Shown one piece after another: positions 12,778 to 24,662 of a stretch of 64,000 nt of DNA. Position 1 is the first letter of the stretch. Each line of letters starts with the position of its first letter. The stretch is from Chlorophyllum brunneum (taxonomy: Eukaryota > Basidiomycota > Agaricomycetes > Agaricales > Agaricaceae), in NCBI GenBank assembly GCA_963576785.1, contig OY756146.1, forward strand, positions 1,550,001 to 1,614,000, read 5' to 3'. The notes beneath the pieces were generated by a model. That model saw only the letters and a list, made by a program, of their open reading frames with translations, was not told where the DNA came from and did not search any database. Made by a program: the position numbers and the translations under genes.

Positions 12778-13483
12778 GCTGTGCGTTGCGTGGTATAAAC
12801 GTGTTGTTATTGGTCATTTGAATGATCAGGGTAGGGGTTGAGGGGCAGGATCGAATCACGTATCGAGGCGTGTGGCGGGGTATAGGTATTGGGTGTGATG
12901 GGGGTCATACCCGTGTAATCGGAAGTCAATAGCGCCACGTTGCGCAGGCGGGTTGCGGTAGTCCGACAACAGATCAGAACATGAAATGGAAAAATTGGAA
13001 TCAAATAAGAAAGAGATAATGATCAGCGACTTTTGTGGGGCCATGACAGACAACAGAAGAAACCCACCAGCACTGGAGGCGAGACTTTCAACATGTTGTC
13101 GCTTCGGTGGAGGGGGTAGTTGGATCTATTGAGGAATTTAATCAATACTCTTCGTTCCGATGGTAAGTGCAAAGACATACAGGAAAAATCGGAACCCTTT
13201 TCAGGGAGTTCTCCAATGGTTGTCGATAATCGTTTCCGTATGTGATGGGTTGAGTCGATAACGTGTTCAAGAACGTCCTTGCAAACGCGAGTTCAGCCTG
13301 TTCGGACATTGTACTGGGCTATCTTCAGTCCTATTGAGTCGGCAGCACTTCCGATGGTGATGCAGACGTACACTGGGTTCAGGAGATGACGGTATTCACG
13401 TGACTTTCGCTTTGCTCTGTCACGGGAGTCACATCATTCCGGGCGACGACCCGACACTCGAACGCAACGTCCAACGAATAATC
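12778..13483. other. Divergent upstream region between UBL gene and NDUFS5
   Basis: These 0.7 kb separate two head-to-head housekeeping-type genes and must contain both promoters plus the missing first exon of the ubiquitin-like gene. No TATA box in a convincing position and no other gene was recognised. Confidence 0.45.
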
Positions 13484-14039
13484 ATGGCAGTAAGTACCTC
13501 GGTCGTTTGTAGGCTATGGTATTCTAAGATACATTCCAGTCGGGTTTTGGCTTTACAGGAGGTGAGAATGGCTGCGAATATCCACCTGCCGCGTCTCCGA
13601 AATCATCCTACGGGTTTGAACTGACCAACTCGGCACCCGTCATCGTGCTCAGGACGTCCGCGATGCTTTACTTACTGGCAGGAGTTCCAGAAGGTATGTC
13701 GTACCGTATTTCCTCCTTGTCAAATATCGTTTAACGCTTTCCTAGTGCTACGCGGGCACTGATGACCCCAAAACCTGCGCGAACCAGTACTTTGATTACT
13801 TCGAGTGCCTACACCATCCCAAAGAGGTCAGCACCGTTCATTTCTCGCGCACGAATCCCAAGCTCATTGTTCCATTCTTTCCCTAGCTCGCACGTGCTAA
13901 AGTTATCGAGCAAGAGTTCCTGCGTCAGGCCGAGTCTGTTGCAAAGGAGGGCCGTAAGGCTGCTGACGTACTGGCGGATGGTGCCATTGTCGGTCTTGGA
14001 ATCATCCAACAATCACAAGAAGACAAGAAAAAGTCATGA
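13484..14039 (+). CDS. NADH:ubiquinone oxidoreductase (complex I) subunit NDUFS5 / 15 kDa
   Basis: Five exons (13484-13489, 13540-13561, 13653-13693, 13746-13826, 13887-14039) join to exactly 100 aa. The N-terminus MASGFGFTGGRPRC and the twin CX9C pattern (Cys14-Cys24 and Cys34-Cys44) are the NDUFS5 signature, followed by HHPKELARAKVIEQEFLRQ and GRKAADVLADG. Family knowledge: this accessory subunit folds as a coiled-coil-helix-coiled-coil-helix protein, is oxidised by the Mia40 route in the mitochondrial intermembrane space, and sits on the proximal pump module of complex I. It needs no cleavable presequence, and none is present. The first coding exon is only six bases (Met-Ala), a common problem for automatic gene finders. 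The ubiquitin-like gene lies head to head upstream. Confidence 0.95.
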
Positions 14040-14999
14040 AGTGCCGGAAACATGTGTTGGACGGCTGGCTACATGGGGAGCATAGAAGAGTTGTACTGGA
14101 CAGAGGATTGACATTAGTTTGTTCTGATCGCTCTCACTGTGTTCTCGCTACTCTGGTTCGATCAATCACACATAATAGAGACTTCCGACTCGAACATAAC
14201 CGCCAGAAAAGGATCGTCGCGGTGTTTGGCTTTTCATATCCAAACCTCGCCTTCGCTAAACCAAGGATTCCTGACCTCTTTGTGAGAACCTCCGTCGAGA
14301 GTAACGTTAGTGATCATGATGGTCACCAGCCTCGAATGCAGCCCGTTCCAGTTGCTTTTGGGTACGAGTCTCATCATTGGTTACCCTTTCCGCAAAACAA
14401 ATCGGACGTACCCACACCCGCGCCTAACACGGTTCGGATAATTTTGACCCTCCCTTTGACACACGAACTCTAAGCACTGCAGAGCACGAAGAACGTGTAT
14501 ATACATATATCTCTTTTCCAGGCGACGGTTTCAGTCCTGCAACACGCTCGCAACAGGCGCGTCATACTCGTAAAGGTTTGTTCAACTCTGTTGTACGTGA
14601 GAAGACGGAACCCTATCTCCATGTCTACGACCCCTTCGGAGTGGGGCAAAATCATTGACCATGGTGATTAACTGAAAACGTAGTCGGGTTCCAATTACCG
14701 AGAGGACGAGACGAGAGCTGGTTGCTTAATGACTCTGTACCACCGCCGACTCCGTTCACTCGAAGCCATTCCGTCATTCCCCAACCCAGAGCCGTTTTGA
14801 CATCATCCAGCCTGAAGCGAAGGCGGTTTTGTGGATATCGTCGTCCGGGACTACATACTATTTATATATTGAATGCTGTTGACCATCCCACTGAGTATTT
14901 TAAACTCCAGCTCCAGTTGGCTATGCTTCGTTAAGTAAGCACTAACCACTTTGTGACTAGACCTAACTCTGAAAACTCGTCTTGTATGCCGGAACCACC
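14040..14999. other. Intergenic region, no gene recognised
   Basis: Plus-strand frames of 145 codons (14036-14473) and 70 codons (14722-14934) are open, but neither matches a family I know. A segment reading LPRGRDESWLLNDSVPPP near 14697-14750 has a protein-like look and could be an exon or gene remnant. Evidence is too weak to call a gene. Confidence 0.35.
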
Positions 15000-15657
15000 A
15001 TGCTTCAGGAATCGAAAATGTCGAATAATATCAACCCTAGGACCATGCGCCGTCTAGCTGCGGAATTAAAAGGTAGGCTCATTATAATTGTCACCATCAT
15101 CTACGGCTACTACAATGCTCACAAATCGATGCAAAGAGTGCACGAACGAGACCGCCTGGAATATCAGAGTCGAATCCGTTTCGGGTTCTCTTTTTCAATT
15201 CGAAGCGTCATTTCCTGGTCCACAAGGAACACCCTACGAACGAGGAATTTTCCATGTCGTGTGTCGCCACCTAATTTACTCAGGGTCAAACTGACTTCCT
15301 TCAAAGGACATAACGATGCCGGAAACATATCCTTTTCGACCTCCCAAGATAAAATTCATGACGAAAATTTATCACCCAGATGTATCATCAGCATCAGGCT
15401 TATTGTGCCTCGATATCCTCCAGGATATGTGGTGTCCTGCTCTCACCCTCAGGACTATCATGCTCTCCGTCCAGTCATTGCTATCTCCTGTTGAAATTAG
15501 TGATAACCCTGCAGACCCCGAGATCGCCAAACATTATTTGACCAACAAGGATAGTTTCGAGGAAACTGCCAGGTTGTGGACAGAGAAATACGCTAGCGGT
15601 TTAGATTCCAGGGAAATATACGGTGAAGCAACCATCACTGAGGAAGTAGAACCTTGA
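15000..15657 (+). CDS. Ubiquitin-conjugating enzyme E2, UBE2K/Ubc1 class without UBA domain
   Basis: Three exons (15000-15072, 15137-15258, 15307-15657) join in frame to 181 aa. The UBC fold is clear: N-terminal helix TMRRLAAELKECTNE, FEASFPGPQGTPYERGIFHV, TYPFRPPKIKFMTKIYHP, active-site Cys99 in GLLCLDILQDMW, then LTLRTIMLSVQSLL and a C-terminal helix TARLWTEKYASG. The TLRT...LLSVQSLL and ARLW blocks fit UBE2K/yeast Ubc1. Family knowledge: the enzyme receives ubiquitin from E1 as a thioester on the Cys and passes it to substrate with E3 ligases; Ubc1/UBE2K also extends K48 chains. Two oddities: the usual HPN is HPD (Asp90), and the protein ends shortly after the UBC fold, so the UBA domain of Ubc1/UBE2K is missing. 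ATG at 15000 is the first in frame; 15018 is an equally good alternative. Confidence 0.93.
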
Positions 15658-16406
15658 CACTAGAATGACTGAGACGTACCTCGTTGATTCTCGACCTGTG
15701 TGCTGAAGCGTAGCTTGTAGCGATGGTGTATCTCCCATACAATCACTACGTTTCTGTACAATAAATCAAAAGACTCACCGTGATCATCCTGTGAAGAGTA
15801 TTATGGGGTTTCGTTCGTGAGAAATCCAAGCCAGTGAGCCCTAGAAGGTAATCAGTTTTGAGAGAAGAATGATACCGTCTCGCATCTGATATGTATCAGA
15901 GATATCTGAATTCAGCAGGATGCCCTCAAACCTCTTCATCGTCATCTGATGTTGATGGCGAACCGAGTGCGATTCAACTGCTCTGGACACTGGGATGGTG
16001 AACCTTACCTCCCGCCATTCTGTAACTCCGTGAATTGCGGTACCATCTACGCAGCCAATTTGATCTCGATCGTCCCCACAAGCATCCATGCTATACTTTA
16101 TGTCTGCGATCCTCGTGCAAGAATGGTATTCACCGTTCAATCATTAGCGTATCAAATGGTCCAGACCCTCAACTCCCTAGTGAGCTCATCCATCAACCAA
16201 TGTGGAAATGCGGGCGCACTGGTGAAACACTGATAGAAGGCAAGACATACAAGAAAATGTGGCGCCGGGGACTTGGCATTACGTGGGAGATATGCTACAT
16301 GGTTCATAAGGATACTAATGCTACATGTAAGAAGTCTGTAACGAAAACAACAAGGACAAGGACAAGTGACGAAAGATGGATCATAGCATCATGATGATAG
16401 CGGAAG
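15658..16406. other. Intergenic region between E2 and membrane-protein genes
   Basis: Overlapping frames of about 95-120 codons occur on both strands (15841-16394). None shows a recognisable domain or intron-joined structure. The right end is the 3' flank of the minus-strand gene at 16407. Confidence 0.4.
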
Positions 16407-17530
16407 TCAATCAGACGGATGTGACGACGACTGAGCATTGGACCAATGTTCAGACCAATGTTCATGTTCGAGGTTTAGATTATCTTTGAGATCGTCGCTC
16501 CAAGAAATGTTGGCAATGCCAACTTGATACTCTGCTACGGGTTGCCCACCTTCTACAGAATGCGAGGGTTGTGAGGGCATCTCAATCAACATCGCGACCT
16601 GCAGTGCCTTTGGTTTCTTCTCATTCTCTTCTTCTTGTAATTTCTCGTCGCAAGTGACACCCTGAACGCCCCTTTCCATGTCGTTTGCTTGTTCGCGCTC
16701 TTCCCGCCGCCGTCGACGCAAACGCCTCAGCCACGAGGTTGGGTTCAAGTAATAGAGCAACCCATGTTCGTGGGAGATGGTCTCTTGTTCTTGTTCTGGT
16801 TCTTGTTCCTGTTCTTGTAGCTGATCGTGTTGTCGATGTTGTCCTTGCTCAGCCTCGTGCTGTGCCAGGATAACATTGGGATTGCGGTGGTAGGGTGTCG
16901 GGCTTGTGATGCGCACTAAACCAGAGTTCCCAGAAGTTATCCGTGTAAGAGGCTCTGGACGCGTGCGGGATGTGGAGGATAACGTCCGCGAAATTACCTG
17001 GAGATCTGAACCAATGTCTCGCCCAGCGTAGGTAGACGGAGGGCGCGGGGATTGAGGCCAAGTGGTTGAGTGTGATGATGGCAGAACATGACTGCCAGAG
17101 TCAGGAATCTGCTTTTCACTGTTAGGGATGACGACCAGCGCGGCAAGTGGCTACCAGGAGGAAGTCGGAGTCATCAGTCTGCGTTAGAATATGCCAGGAT
17201 TAAACCACAGACATTGAGGTCTTTCCACAACGACTCGTTCTTCCCCCTCACGATCGTCTTCTCCAGCAACACTGGGGGCACATACCCGACGTCGCCCCCT
17301 ATTCTCTCTGCCCATGGTTCCATGTCCCATTCGAACCTTGCCCTCCTACGCGCTGCGAATCTCCTCCGTGAGACCACTCCACAGCCAACGAAGACAAGGA
17401 GGAGCACGACGAAAGTGATAAGAAACCCGAAGAAATAACTAGCTCCGCGTTGCATACCTCCACCACCATCGTCAGGCCCAGTGGTGGGGTCTGAGAGGAC
17501 GGTGGACTGTGGGGACGATGGTGAGGACAT
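16407..17530 (-). CDS. Uncharacterised single-pass membrane protein with cytoplasmic low-complexity tail
   Basis: Two exons (17530-17213 and 17150-16407) join in frame to about 353 aa. After a short Ser/Pro/Thr and glycine-rich head comes one strong membrane segment (about residues 30-50, FFGFLITFVVLLLVFVGCGV) followed immediately by a very basic stop-transfer cluster RRRFAARRRARF. Residues 60-105 contain WAERIGGDVGYVPPVLLEKT, the best conserved-looking part. The long tail is Ser/Pro-rich, with a Gln/Glu repeat (EQEQEPEQEQE) and another basic patch LRRLRRRRREER. The topology suggests a short luminal or extracellular head and a large cytoplasmic tail. I do not recognise a family with known function. 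The donor is GTCTGT, unusual but consistent with the reading frame. Confidence 0.7.
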
Positions 17531-18918
17531 GGTTGGGAAATCAGAGCGGCTTTCCCAAGTCCCTGAGATGTCCGTCTGACAAGTCACATGACGTCATGTT
17601 AATCAGACATGAATCTAGAGGCGTTTCATACTGTCAAACCCGTGCAAGCCACACGCCAAACGAACCCACCGTAGATTCGGTGAGGAAGGGTATTCATTCA
17701 ACACCTACGACAGCAAAGCAGTCTGGGCTCTTGGAAACCAGACCCATCTCTGCGACCTTCAACCAATCAGCAGCTCAGCGCACTGGGGACTGGCCATGTA
17801 GACCAACACAGGTCCAAAGTCGTTCCCCTTCATCCTCCACTGGGGCCAGCAACCCGAATAATCACTGGCCGTACACCCATAATTTGAGAGCTCAATGGAA
17901 TGAAACACACGCCCGTCAGTCAAGCCTTCAAGCTTCAAGCGGTGGTATGTAGTAGCACCGCGAATCAAATCCAATAAATGTACCCATGATTAATAGGCTT
18001 ACCGGGAAGAAGAAAAGAACGACAACAGACATACGGGACTGGTTACACTCTACCCAGTAAGTTATCCTGCACGGGACGATAATCCACAGGTTTACGTGCG
18101 GTGTGGATAGAGCGCAAAGTAAAAGATTAATTCCATGAGATGGGCATCATAGTATAACTCACGCAATAGCTGATGAGAGTGGACCGTTACTGATGGAATC
18201 CTCTCCATGAGAGAGGGCGTTGGGGTCTTGAATAAGCATGGGCTATATGACGAGGAGACGGCTTCCATTAGTGAATAACTAGAAGGAGGCCATGAACAAT
18301 GATAATGGTTTCGTATCGCAGCTTGTCTCGAAATTTGTTGTCTTCTACACAGGTAGAGGCCCGTTGTATGTTTATCGTCGTCTTAGATACACTCGGCTGC
18401 AAGAACTTCGGAAGTTACCAACGTACTTATCTTCTGGTTCTTTTCACGTTAACGTCATTCAGAACCTAAAATAACCGTCGATCTCTTGCTATTGATGGCC
18501 AAATGTAGAAGCTGTAATCGAGCCAGCGGCGTCGATAACAAGGGTATCCATACACAGGCCACACCAAACTTTCTCCTACAACGTATATTTTTTTACTCAA
18601 GAACTTCCTCAAGAATCATATAGTCAGAAATACATTTCCGAGATATGAATAAGAGAGGAACAGGCGAACCGGTATTACACAGCTGAATAGTGGACTCGGT
18701 ATGCGACGCAAGCCCATGAGCTACCAAAGAACCTCAGCAGACCTTCAGGTTTGCAACCGGTGGATTCGCGGGGTAAGAGAGCTAGACGAGATAGAAGGGA
18801 CATAAGTAAAACAAGCATGGACGTATCAAAAAAACGAGCAAAAAAAGAGAAGGATATAAAAGGCCAAACATTCACTTGCCAACCGCACAGGTTGTTCCAG
18901 ACATCAGTTCACGAAGCT
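17531..18918. other. Intergenic region, no gene recognised
   Basis: Frames of 60-147 codons are open on both strands (for example 17509-17952 plus, 17759-17974 minus), but no domain, repeat or RNA gene stands out. The left part is the upstream region of the membrane-protein gene; the right end is the 3' flank of the SR-protein gene. Confidence 0.4.
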
Positions 18919-20691
18919 TTAAACACCCTTCCGGGTCCTCATGACCTTATTCCTCAGCGCTTTTTCCTTTAGCTCATTCTCCCTTTTCTCGAGTTCAGCC
19001 TGGCTAACATCATTTGATGCCTATAAGACAGGAACTTGCTAAGCGTTACTTGCTTCTGGGAAGAAAATCAGAAGGGCGCACATCACCAGCTGAACTTGGC
19101 CCTTCGTCCCACTTACTCTTCCTTCGCTCTACCTCTGCCTGGCCTCTGATCTTGAGCTCACCACCACCGCCGGGTTGACCACTATCGATATCCATCCTAT
19201 CACTGCCCGGCTTCGGCGTCCGGCTGCGGCTCCGACTTTCGTAGCGTCTTTTTCCACGATAAGGTGGTCTGCGGCCACCACCCCTCCTAGGTGAAGGTGA
19301 CCGAGAGAACGTAGGGCTGGACGGGCTGCGTCTGCGCCGATCGCGCAGGCTGGGGCTCTTTCGCCTAGGTGGAGGACTGGCACTCCTCCGTCTGGGGTGG
19401 GGGTGATACGGGCGTGGAGGAGGAGACCTGGAGCGGCTCATTGAATCGGCATGCGACCGAGAACCAGGGGATCCGCGGCGCCGACGTCGAGGCGGGCTTC
19501 TGCTCACCCTACGTCTTTTCGGCTTGGGATCATAATCACGTTCGCGTATTGGAGGTGTAAAAGAGGGTGAACGAGGACGGCGGTGGTTTATGGGTGAGCG
19601 AGAACGAGATGAACGTATAGGGGATGGTGAACGGGAACGAGAAAGGGAACGCGCTATCGAAGAGCGAAGATGTGGTAAATGAGAACCTGAAGGCGACCGC
19701 GAGCGTACTCTTTGTCGAGGTGGGGAACGGTACTTCCGTGGTGGGGAACGAGAACCTCGTGAAGAGGCCATCGAAGCCGACCTATTACGGCGGTGCGGTG
19801 GCGGAGAGCGAGACTCTCTACGATTTCGGCCCTAAATACGCGTCCAAGCAGAGAGGGGGGAAATCTAGTTTGAGTTGGCTGTCGCATGCAGAATAAAACT
19901 TTGACACTTACACCGCCGCCGCCAGGACCGCCACCCCGTCGTCCCCAACCCCCATCGCGAGGTCTCCGGTCGTCCTCAAAACCTCCCCTCCCTCTCCCAC
20001 GCCCCCTTCCCCGTCCTCGGCCAGGTCCTCCACCCCTCCCACGGTCATGGACTTCGTCGAGACGCGCACGACGGTCACGTTCATCTATTGCTCGGGTGTC
20101 ATTTTCCCTTGCCCTGCGTATTTCTTGCTTCTTTTCCTCGACCATTGTGCGTGGTACACCTGTTATATCATCCTGAGCTTCAAGTAATAATTTCCAGAGT
20201 GCCGACATGAACGCTGGTGTATCCTTGGTCAAGAAACCCGTCAGGTTAATCTGCATTTTCTTGGGATCTGGAGTCTGGGAGTGTATCAGTAACCTAGGAT
20301 ATGAGAGAAAACCTGGACAACATACTGGTTGAGATTCATCTTCCAATAAACCCATGGCATATTCAACAACGACCTCGTCCTCGAACCCAACCAGTTCAAT
20401 GATCTTTTTGGCGACCCAGGGTCTTATGACAGTCAGATTCACTTTACGCATGTCAACCTACCCGAAATTCTAATCAAAAAGTGTACTCAAAGACGGAGGA
20501 CCGCGTCTCCTCTGACCTTTTTATCAAATTCAGGTGGAAATTTCATGGACTTGAGGAGTTTCATTTCCTTGTCGGAAAATCGCCTGTCCTGTTCGGCAGA
20601 CGTGCCTTTGAAGAATCCTGGTGTGGTAGACAGTTTTTCAGTTCAAGGACTGCAATATTCAACGAAAAAAAGGCTCACCCGCATCCGCCAT
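18919..20691 (-). CDS. SRRM1-type splicing coactivator (PWI domain plus SR repeats)
   Basis: A 13-base first exon (MADAG, from 20691) joins to FFKGTSAEQDRRFSDKEMK, then VDMRKVNLTVIRPWVAKKI, GFEDEVVVEYAMGLLE, and MQINLTGFLTKDTPAFMSAL: this is the PWI domain in the exact order seen in SRRM1/SRm160. A basic/acidic helix, an RGG-like Gly-Arg stretch (about 20080-19930) and a long run of Arg-Ser dipeptides (19790-19050) follow. The last join, from exon end 19052 across a 46-base intron to 19003, gives the C-terminus ELEKRENELKEKALRNK. Family knowledge: PWI binds RNA/DNA, and SRRM1 bridges splicing enhancers, SR proteins and the exon junction complex in the nucleus. Intron-rich genes all around fit a need for such factors. 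The middle introns near 20300 and 19890 were only approximately placed. Confidence 0.92.
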
Positions 20692-20941
20692 TGTGACTGA
20701 AGTTGTAGAGGATGACTGGGTGACGAACGGTCGTGCCAACAAACTTCCAAGTCCGGTTCGTGGGAAAGTGATGCAAGTTCGATCGGCCTCTTGCAGTTGT
20801 ACTTCGCAGTCTAGAAAGTGTCATGCCTCAATGCACACCAGAAGCCTTTGGAGTTGAGGTTACAAATTTCAAATGAATACTGTTATACATAGTCATAAAC
20901 GAAGCCCTTATCTTATCCGTTCTCGCACGAGTCGAAGTTCC

Positions 20942-23064
20942 TCAAATGAGAGACCGGATCACGTCAACTGCCTCTTGAGAACGCGGTTTGATGGAACATG
21001 CAAAGCTACCAGGTTGCCTGAAGCGAACATAAGTATATCATACAGTAAGCGGAGGATACGAATCGTACCGAATTGTCCCATCACTATTGAACACGCAAGA
21101 GGGCTCGACGACGTCTCCATCGTCACCTACAACCTTGGATATCTCGAAAAGGGACAAAACAGACGCAGCACAAATGAACCACATCGATTGGGCAATATGT
21201 CTCCCTTGGCATATCCTACATTCGGAGGATATTCAGTGAGTTGGAGCGCATCCGTCTAGCGGCCCTTTGTCCAATTTTACCTTCGACCGAATCCGAACCC
21301 CGCATCTGACGGGTCTCGACCCACGACATGTAGCTTTCCGTCTTTTAGATAGCGTTCCGGTCTGAGAATATGTGGCTCCGGGAATTGAATGGGATCATAG
21401 GATAATGTCCTAAAATCATGATTAGGGAGGAGCTGGATGGCGTTCTTAATGCTATTACCAAACGTCTGGCAGCACCATTGATCCTGCCGGGATATGGTAT
21501 CCTTTGTATACATCATCCTGAAGAAGTGAATGGAAGACACCTGGCTAATTTGGTGAGCTCCTTGTAACCCATCATATTGGGGGATTAGCTCGGACCTAGA
21601 GGAAATATAGGCTGCCACCTGTAAAGGCTCTTTGGGTAATCAAGGTCTGGTATCGAGAATATGTGCCCACCTGAGTACTTCCTTGAACAGTGCGCTAAGA
21701 TAAGGCATTGAATCCATGTCATCATGAACAGGTAATCGGCCCTTCAGGATTGAATCCACCTCGTCCTGTGCCTTCTTGTACACCTCCGGATAGGTTACCA
21801 TTGCGAGGAAAAACGTAGTGATAGCAGCGACAGTCGTGTCTGCACCAGCTACAAAAGAATCCTGCTTGTGAGGACCAGGAAATGGCACTCCCAAGAACAA
21901 CCCACCCAAGAAAATCTGGCCCCCCATTTCCTTCATTGTCTTCCTCTCCTCCCGAGTTAGTTTACCCAATGGTAAATCCTGAAAGTATCTCGAGATGAAA
22001 GAATCTGTCAAGGTTCCATTTTCCTGTCCTGTGAATTCAGAGGGCGAAGCCAGCCAACCAAGGAGAACCACACACAATTCCTTTCATAGCAATTTCAAAC
22101 GGCTTTTCAAGCATATCATTCATCTCCCATTTGTGTTCCCTTACTCTCGCCTTCCATCCGCCACCAGGGAACCACTCCGGTATATATTCGAGGAACGGAA
22201 AATACTCTACCAAGAAAGCTCCAGGCATTGCTGCATCGCTCAAATGTGCAACCGCCCGTCCTGCCTTTTGGACATTGGGGTCGTTCGTTCGTTCGACTTC
22301 GATACCATAGCCCATCCTAATCGTAATGGCTCCCACCATACTAAATGTACGGGAAACATAAGCTGCTTTACTGCGGATGTATCATATCAGAACGCACTGC
22401 CGGATGTGAGCCATGAATCTTTGTGGCTCATCAAGGAGATTATTAAGGAAGACGTGCAGCTGCTCTATCTCCCGGCCGCGATGGAGAGAGGTATCCGAAG
22501 GATGAAAGTATTTCTGGAAAAGCCGTCGCCTTTCTTTCCACAAGTTACCGTAAGGCATGAGAACCATTGCCCACGCCCATCCCACGCTAAAAGAATATTA
22601 ATACACAGGGGAGAAACTGATGTAATTACAATACAGCTCATGGATGACCTTCGTGGTAGGCCTGATAGACGAGTGTCACAACAAGGAATGATGGCGTTTA
22701 CGGTCAGCTCACCGACTGGAATATATCGCTGACCGCTTGTCCAGAAGCTCCGTAATAGCTTCCTCAGACTCGAGTACGACGACAGACGTTCCAGCCATGT
22801 CCAAATGAATGATATCACTCTCTGCAAATCGCTGGCCGTGAGCGCTATCTAGACTGAATATTGGTTGCCCGGCGTACTGGATTGTTTCGCCATTATCGGA
22901 AATGTAAGCCATGGGTCGTTCAGAGGGACAGACAATAAATTCCCGATCAAAGGAAGCTTCGTTGGACCTGGGGGAAGTGGTAGTTTCGAGTGTTTTGAGG
23001 GATGAAGCCACCGTAGCAGAAGAGCCAAGAAAACGCTTATCACGAGAAGTGAAGTATTTTCCAT
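20942..23064 (-). CDS. Cytochrome P450 monooxygenase, complete
   Basis: The gene starts MENTSLLVISVFLALLLRW, a membrane anchor, followed by the proline hinge LPLPPGPTKLPLIGNLL. In order one sees SDIIHLDMAGTSVVVLES, the C-helix WKERRRLFQKYF, the I-helix AGADTTVAAITTFFLA, the ExxR motif KEVLRW, FPEPHILRPERYLKDGK, and the haem loop FGFGRRICQGRHIA, whose intron (about 21277-21205) hides the Cys from simple ORF finding. The last exon ends VIRSLI at 20942. Family knowledge: a microsomal haem-thiolate enzyme that inserts one oxygen atom with electrons from P450 reductase. The overall look is that of basidiomycete P450s annotated as O-methylsterigmatocystin oxidoreductase-like; the substrate is unknown. 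Oddity: Gln replaces the usual Pro after the haem Cys. A decayed tandem copy lies immediately upstream, so this is the surviving member of a pair. Confidence 0.9.
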
Positions 23065-23523
23065 GGCTGAGGCCAGGAGAGGGTAGAAGGAAGTGGTTGC
23101 CTCGTAACATTGCGAAGCTGCACTGTTATGGACACGTGGATCTGCTTCATCTCACGCTCCAGAGAATTGGTGTTGTGTGAGTAGTTCAGCGCCAGTCCAC
23201 CACAGCCCTGAATTAGGTACCGGAACAAGCGCTTCCTCAGGCATTCTCGGGTCACACCAAAGCTCGTATTTTTATGCGAGTCGAACTAATGTCGCGTTTT
23301 ATGGAGACAACTGGACAGCCAGGGGTACAAAGCTTGACGCCAGAGGTTTGCCAGGAGTTGCACATAAATGAGACGTTTCTTATGGAGTTGAAGTGCCAAG
23401 ATGATAACATGGTCGTGATGACGTATCCTGTAAAGCTAAATCTTAATCCGGAAGTGCACGAATCAGTCAGGCGACAAGGAAACAACCCCACTGAACCAAT
23501 CTCGGTGGTTAGGCGGCCACTCC
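23065..23523. other. Spacer between tandem P450 copies
   Basis: About 460 bases separate the start of the intact P450 from the stop of the decayed copy and should contain the intact gene's promoter. Open frames here (for example 23274-23573 plus) show no family resemblance. Confidence 0.4.
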
Positions 23524-23741
23524 TCAACCCAAAGAACGGATCAAATCAGCCGCCGCCTTCGAACGAGGTCTAATGGAACAGGCGAAAGGCCCAGGTTGCC
23601 TATGCGAACAACGCCAATCATTGATAGAATATGAGAACGCCTGGACCCCAGCCACATCAAGAAATTGCGTACCTGATCGTCCCAACACTATTGAACTCAG
23701 ACTTAGGTTCGTTAGTGTTGCCTTTTTCATCCACAGCCTTA

Positions 23742-23911
23742 CAGCGGTTTGCGGAACTTGGGGCGCGAGCCAATTTTCTTTTCCAAAACCGGCCAGTTTT
23801 GATGATGCGGTAACATTTCGCAATAAAAGCAAAATATCTCCACAAATATTGTGCACTATGCTATGAGACTACCACTGTTCGAAAGGGCACAAAAATGCGA
23901 ATCTAACAGTA
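23742..23911. repeat. Left terminal inverted repeat
   Basis: It matches the reverse complement of 24663-24829 through a run of shared blocks, including TTTTGATGATGC, CTCCACAAATA and ATGCGAATCTAACAGTA. It is unusually long for a Tc1/mariner-type repeat. Confidence 0.88.
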
Positions 23912-24662
23912 CAAGTTTTAGATGTTATAACACTGTCGTCGAAGCGCAAAGTGAGGGATGGTTGGACTTTGATCTGATTTCTGGCCCATCCCCTCCATTC
24001 ACATTCCTCCTTGTGGACATGGGGGTAGACAGTGAAAAGTAGCTGAGTATTGACCCAAGGTGTCATCCATGCTCAGAATCATCATTGAACCACCTTCGGT
24101 GCCTACTGTACTGGAATGATCATAGTCCATCAGCTCTTCCCCCCGTCAAATGGACTCCTCTCTGTTGACCCTCCCATCCAACAGCTCAAAATATCATTAA
24201 TGAAGTATCTCCTGTCCCCAGAAGATGTATCTCTTTGACTGTTTTGCCCATACCCATCATTGTGAAGAAGGCAAGGAAATCAAGGCAGAACGTGTAGGTA
24301 GATGGATCCTCAGACCTCAATGAGCAGCTGGAATAGGCCCATAGTGAATCAATTATTAATTCCAATGTTTATGAGACACCTTCAGATAACACTTCTTATT
24401 CCGTAGGTTCGCAGCACTAGAGAGCTTGAGCCCTATCAGTAATGGCCACACTTTCGGACTTGCTCGACCTCATTTATGATACCATCAGATGCTCTGGAGT
24501 CTTTTTCAAGCCTAAAAGGACACCTGCTAGGCATCCCCTGCAAGCTAAGCACTAGAGCAACTGAGCAGGGGTGGCGACAGGCGATGACACATGAAGTGGT
24601 CAACAAAAAGTATTATTCTAACTTGGTGCCTCATCCCCCAGCATTTCCTCCACAATTGACAT

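Noticed and set aside
19369..20176. Plus-strand frames opposite the SR-protein gene (for example a proline-rich frame 19886-20176)
   Set aside because: They are complements of the Gly/Arg- and Ser/Arg-rich codons of the SRRM1-type gene, whose PWI domain and C-terminus fix the true strand.
906..23064. Secondary-metabolite gene cluster
   Set aside because: A P450, an OPT transporter and a dehydratase occur near each other, but there is no backbone enzyme such as a PKS, NRPS or terpene synthase, and housekeeping genes lie between them.
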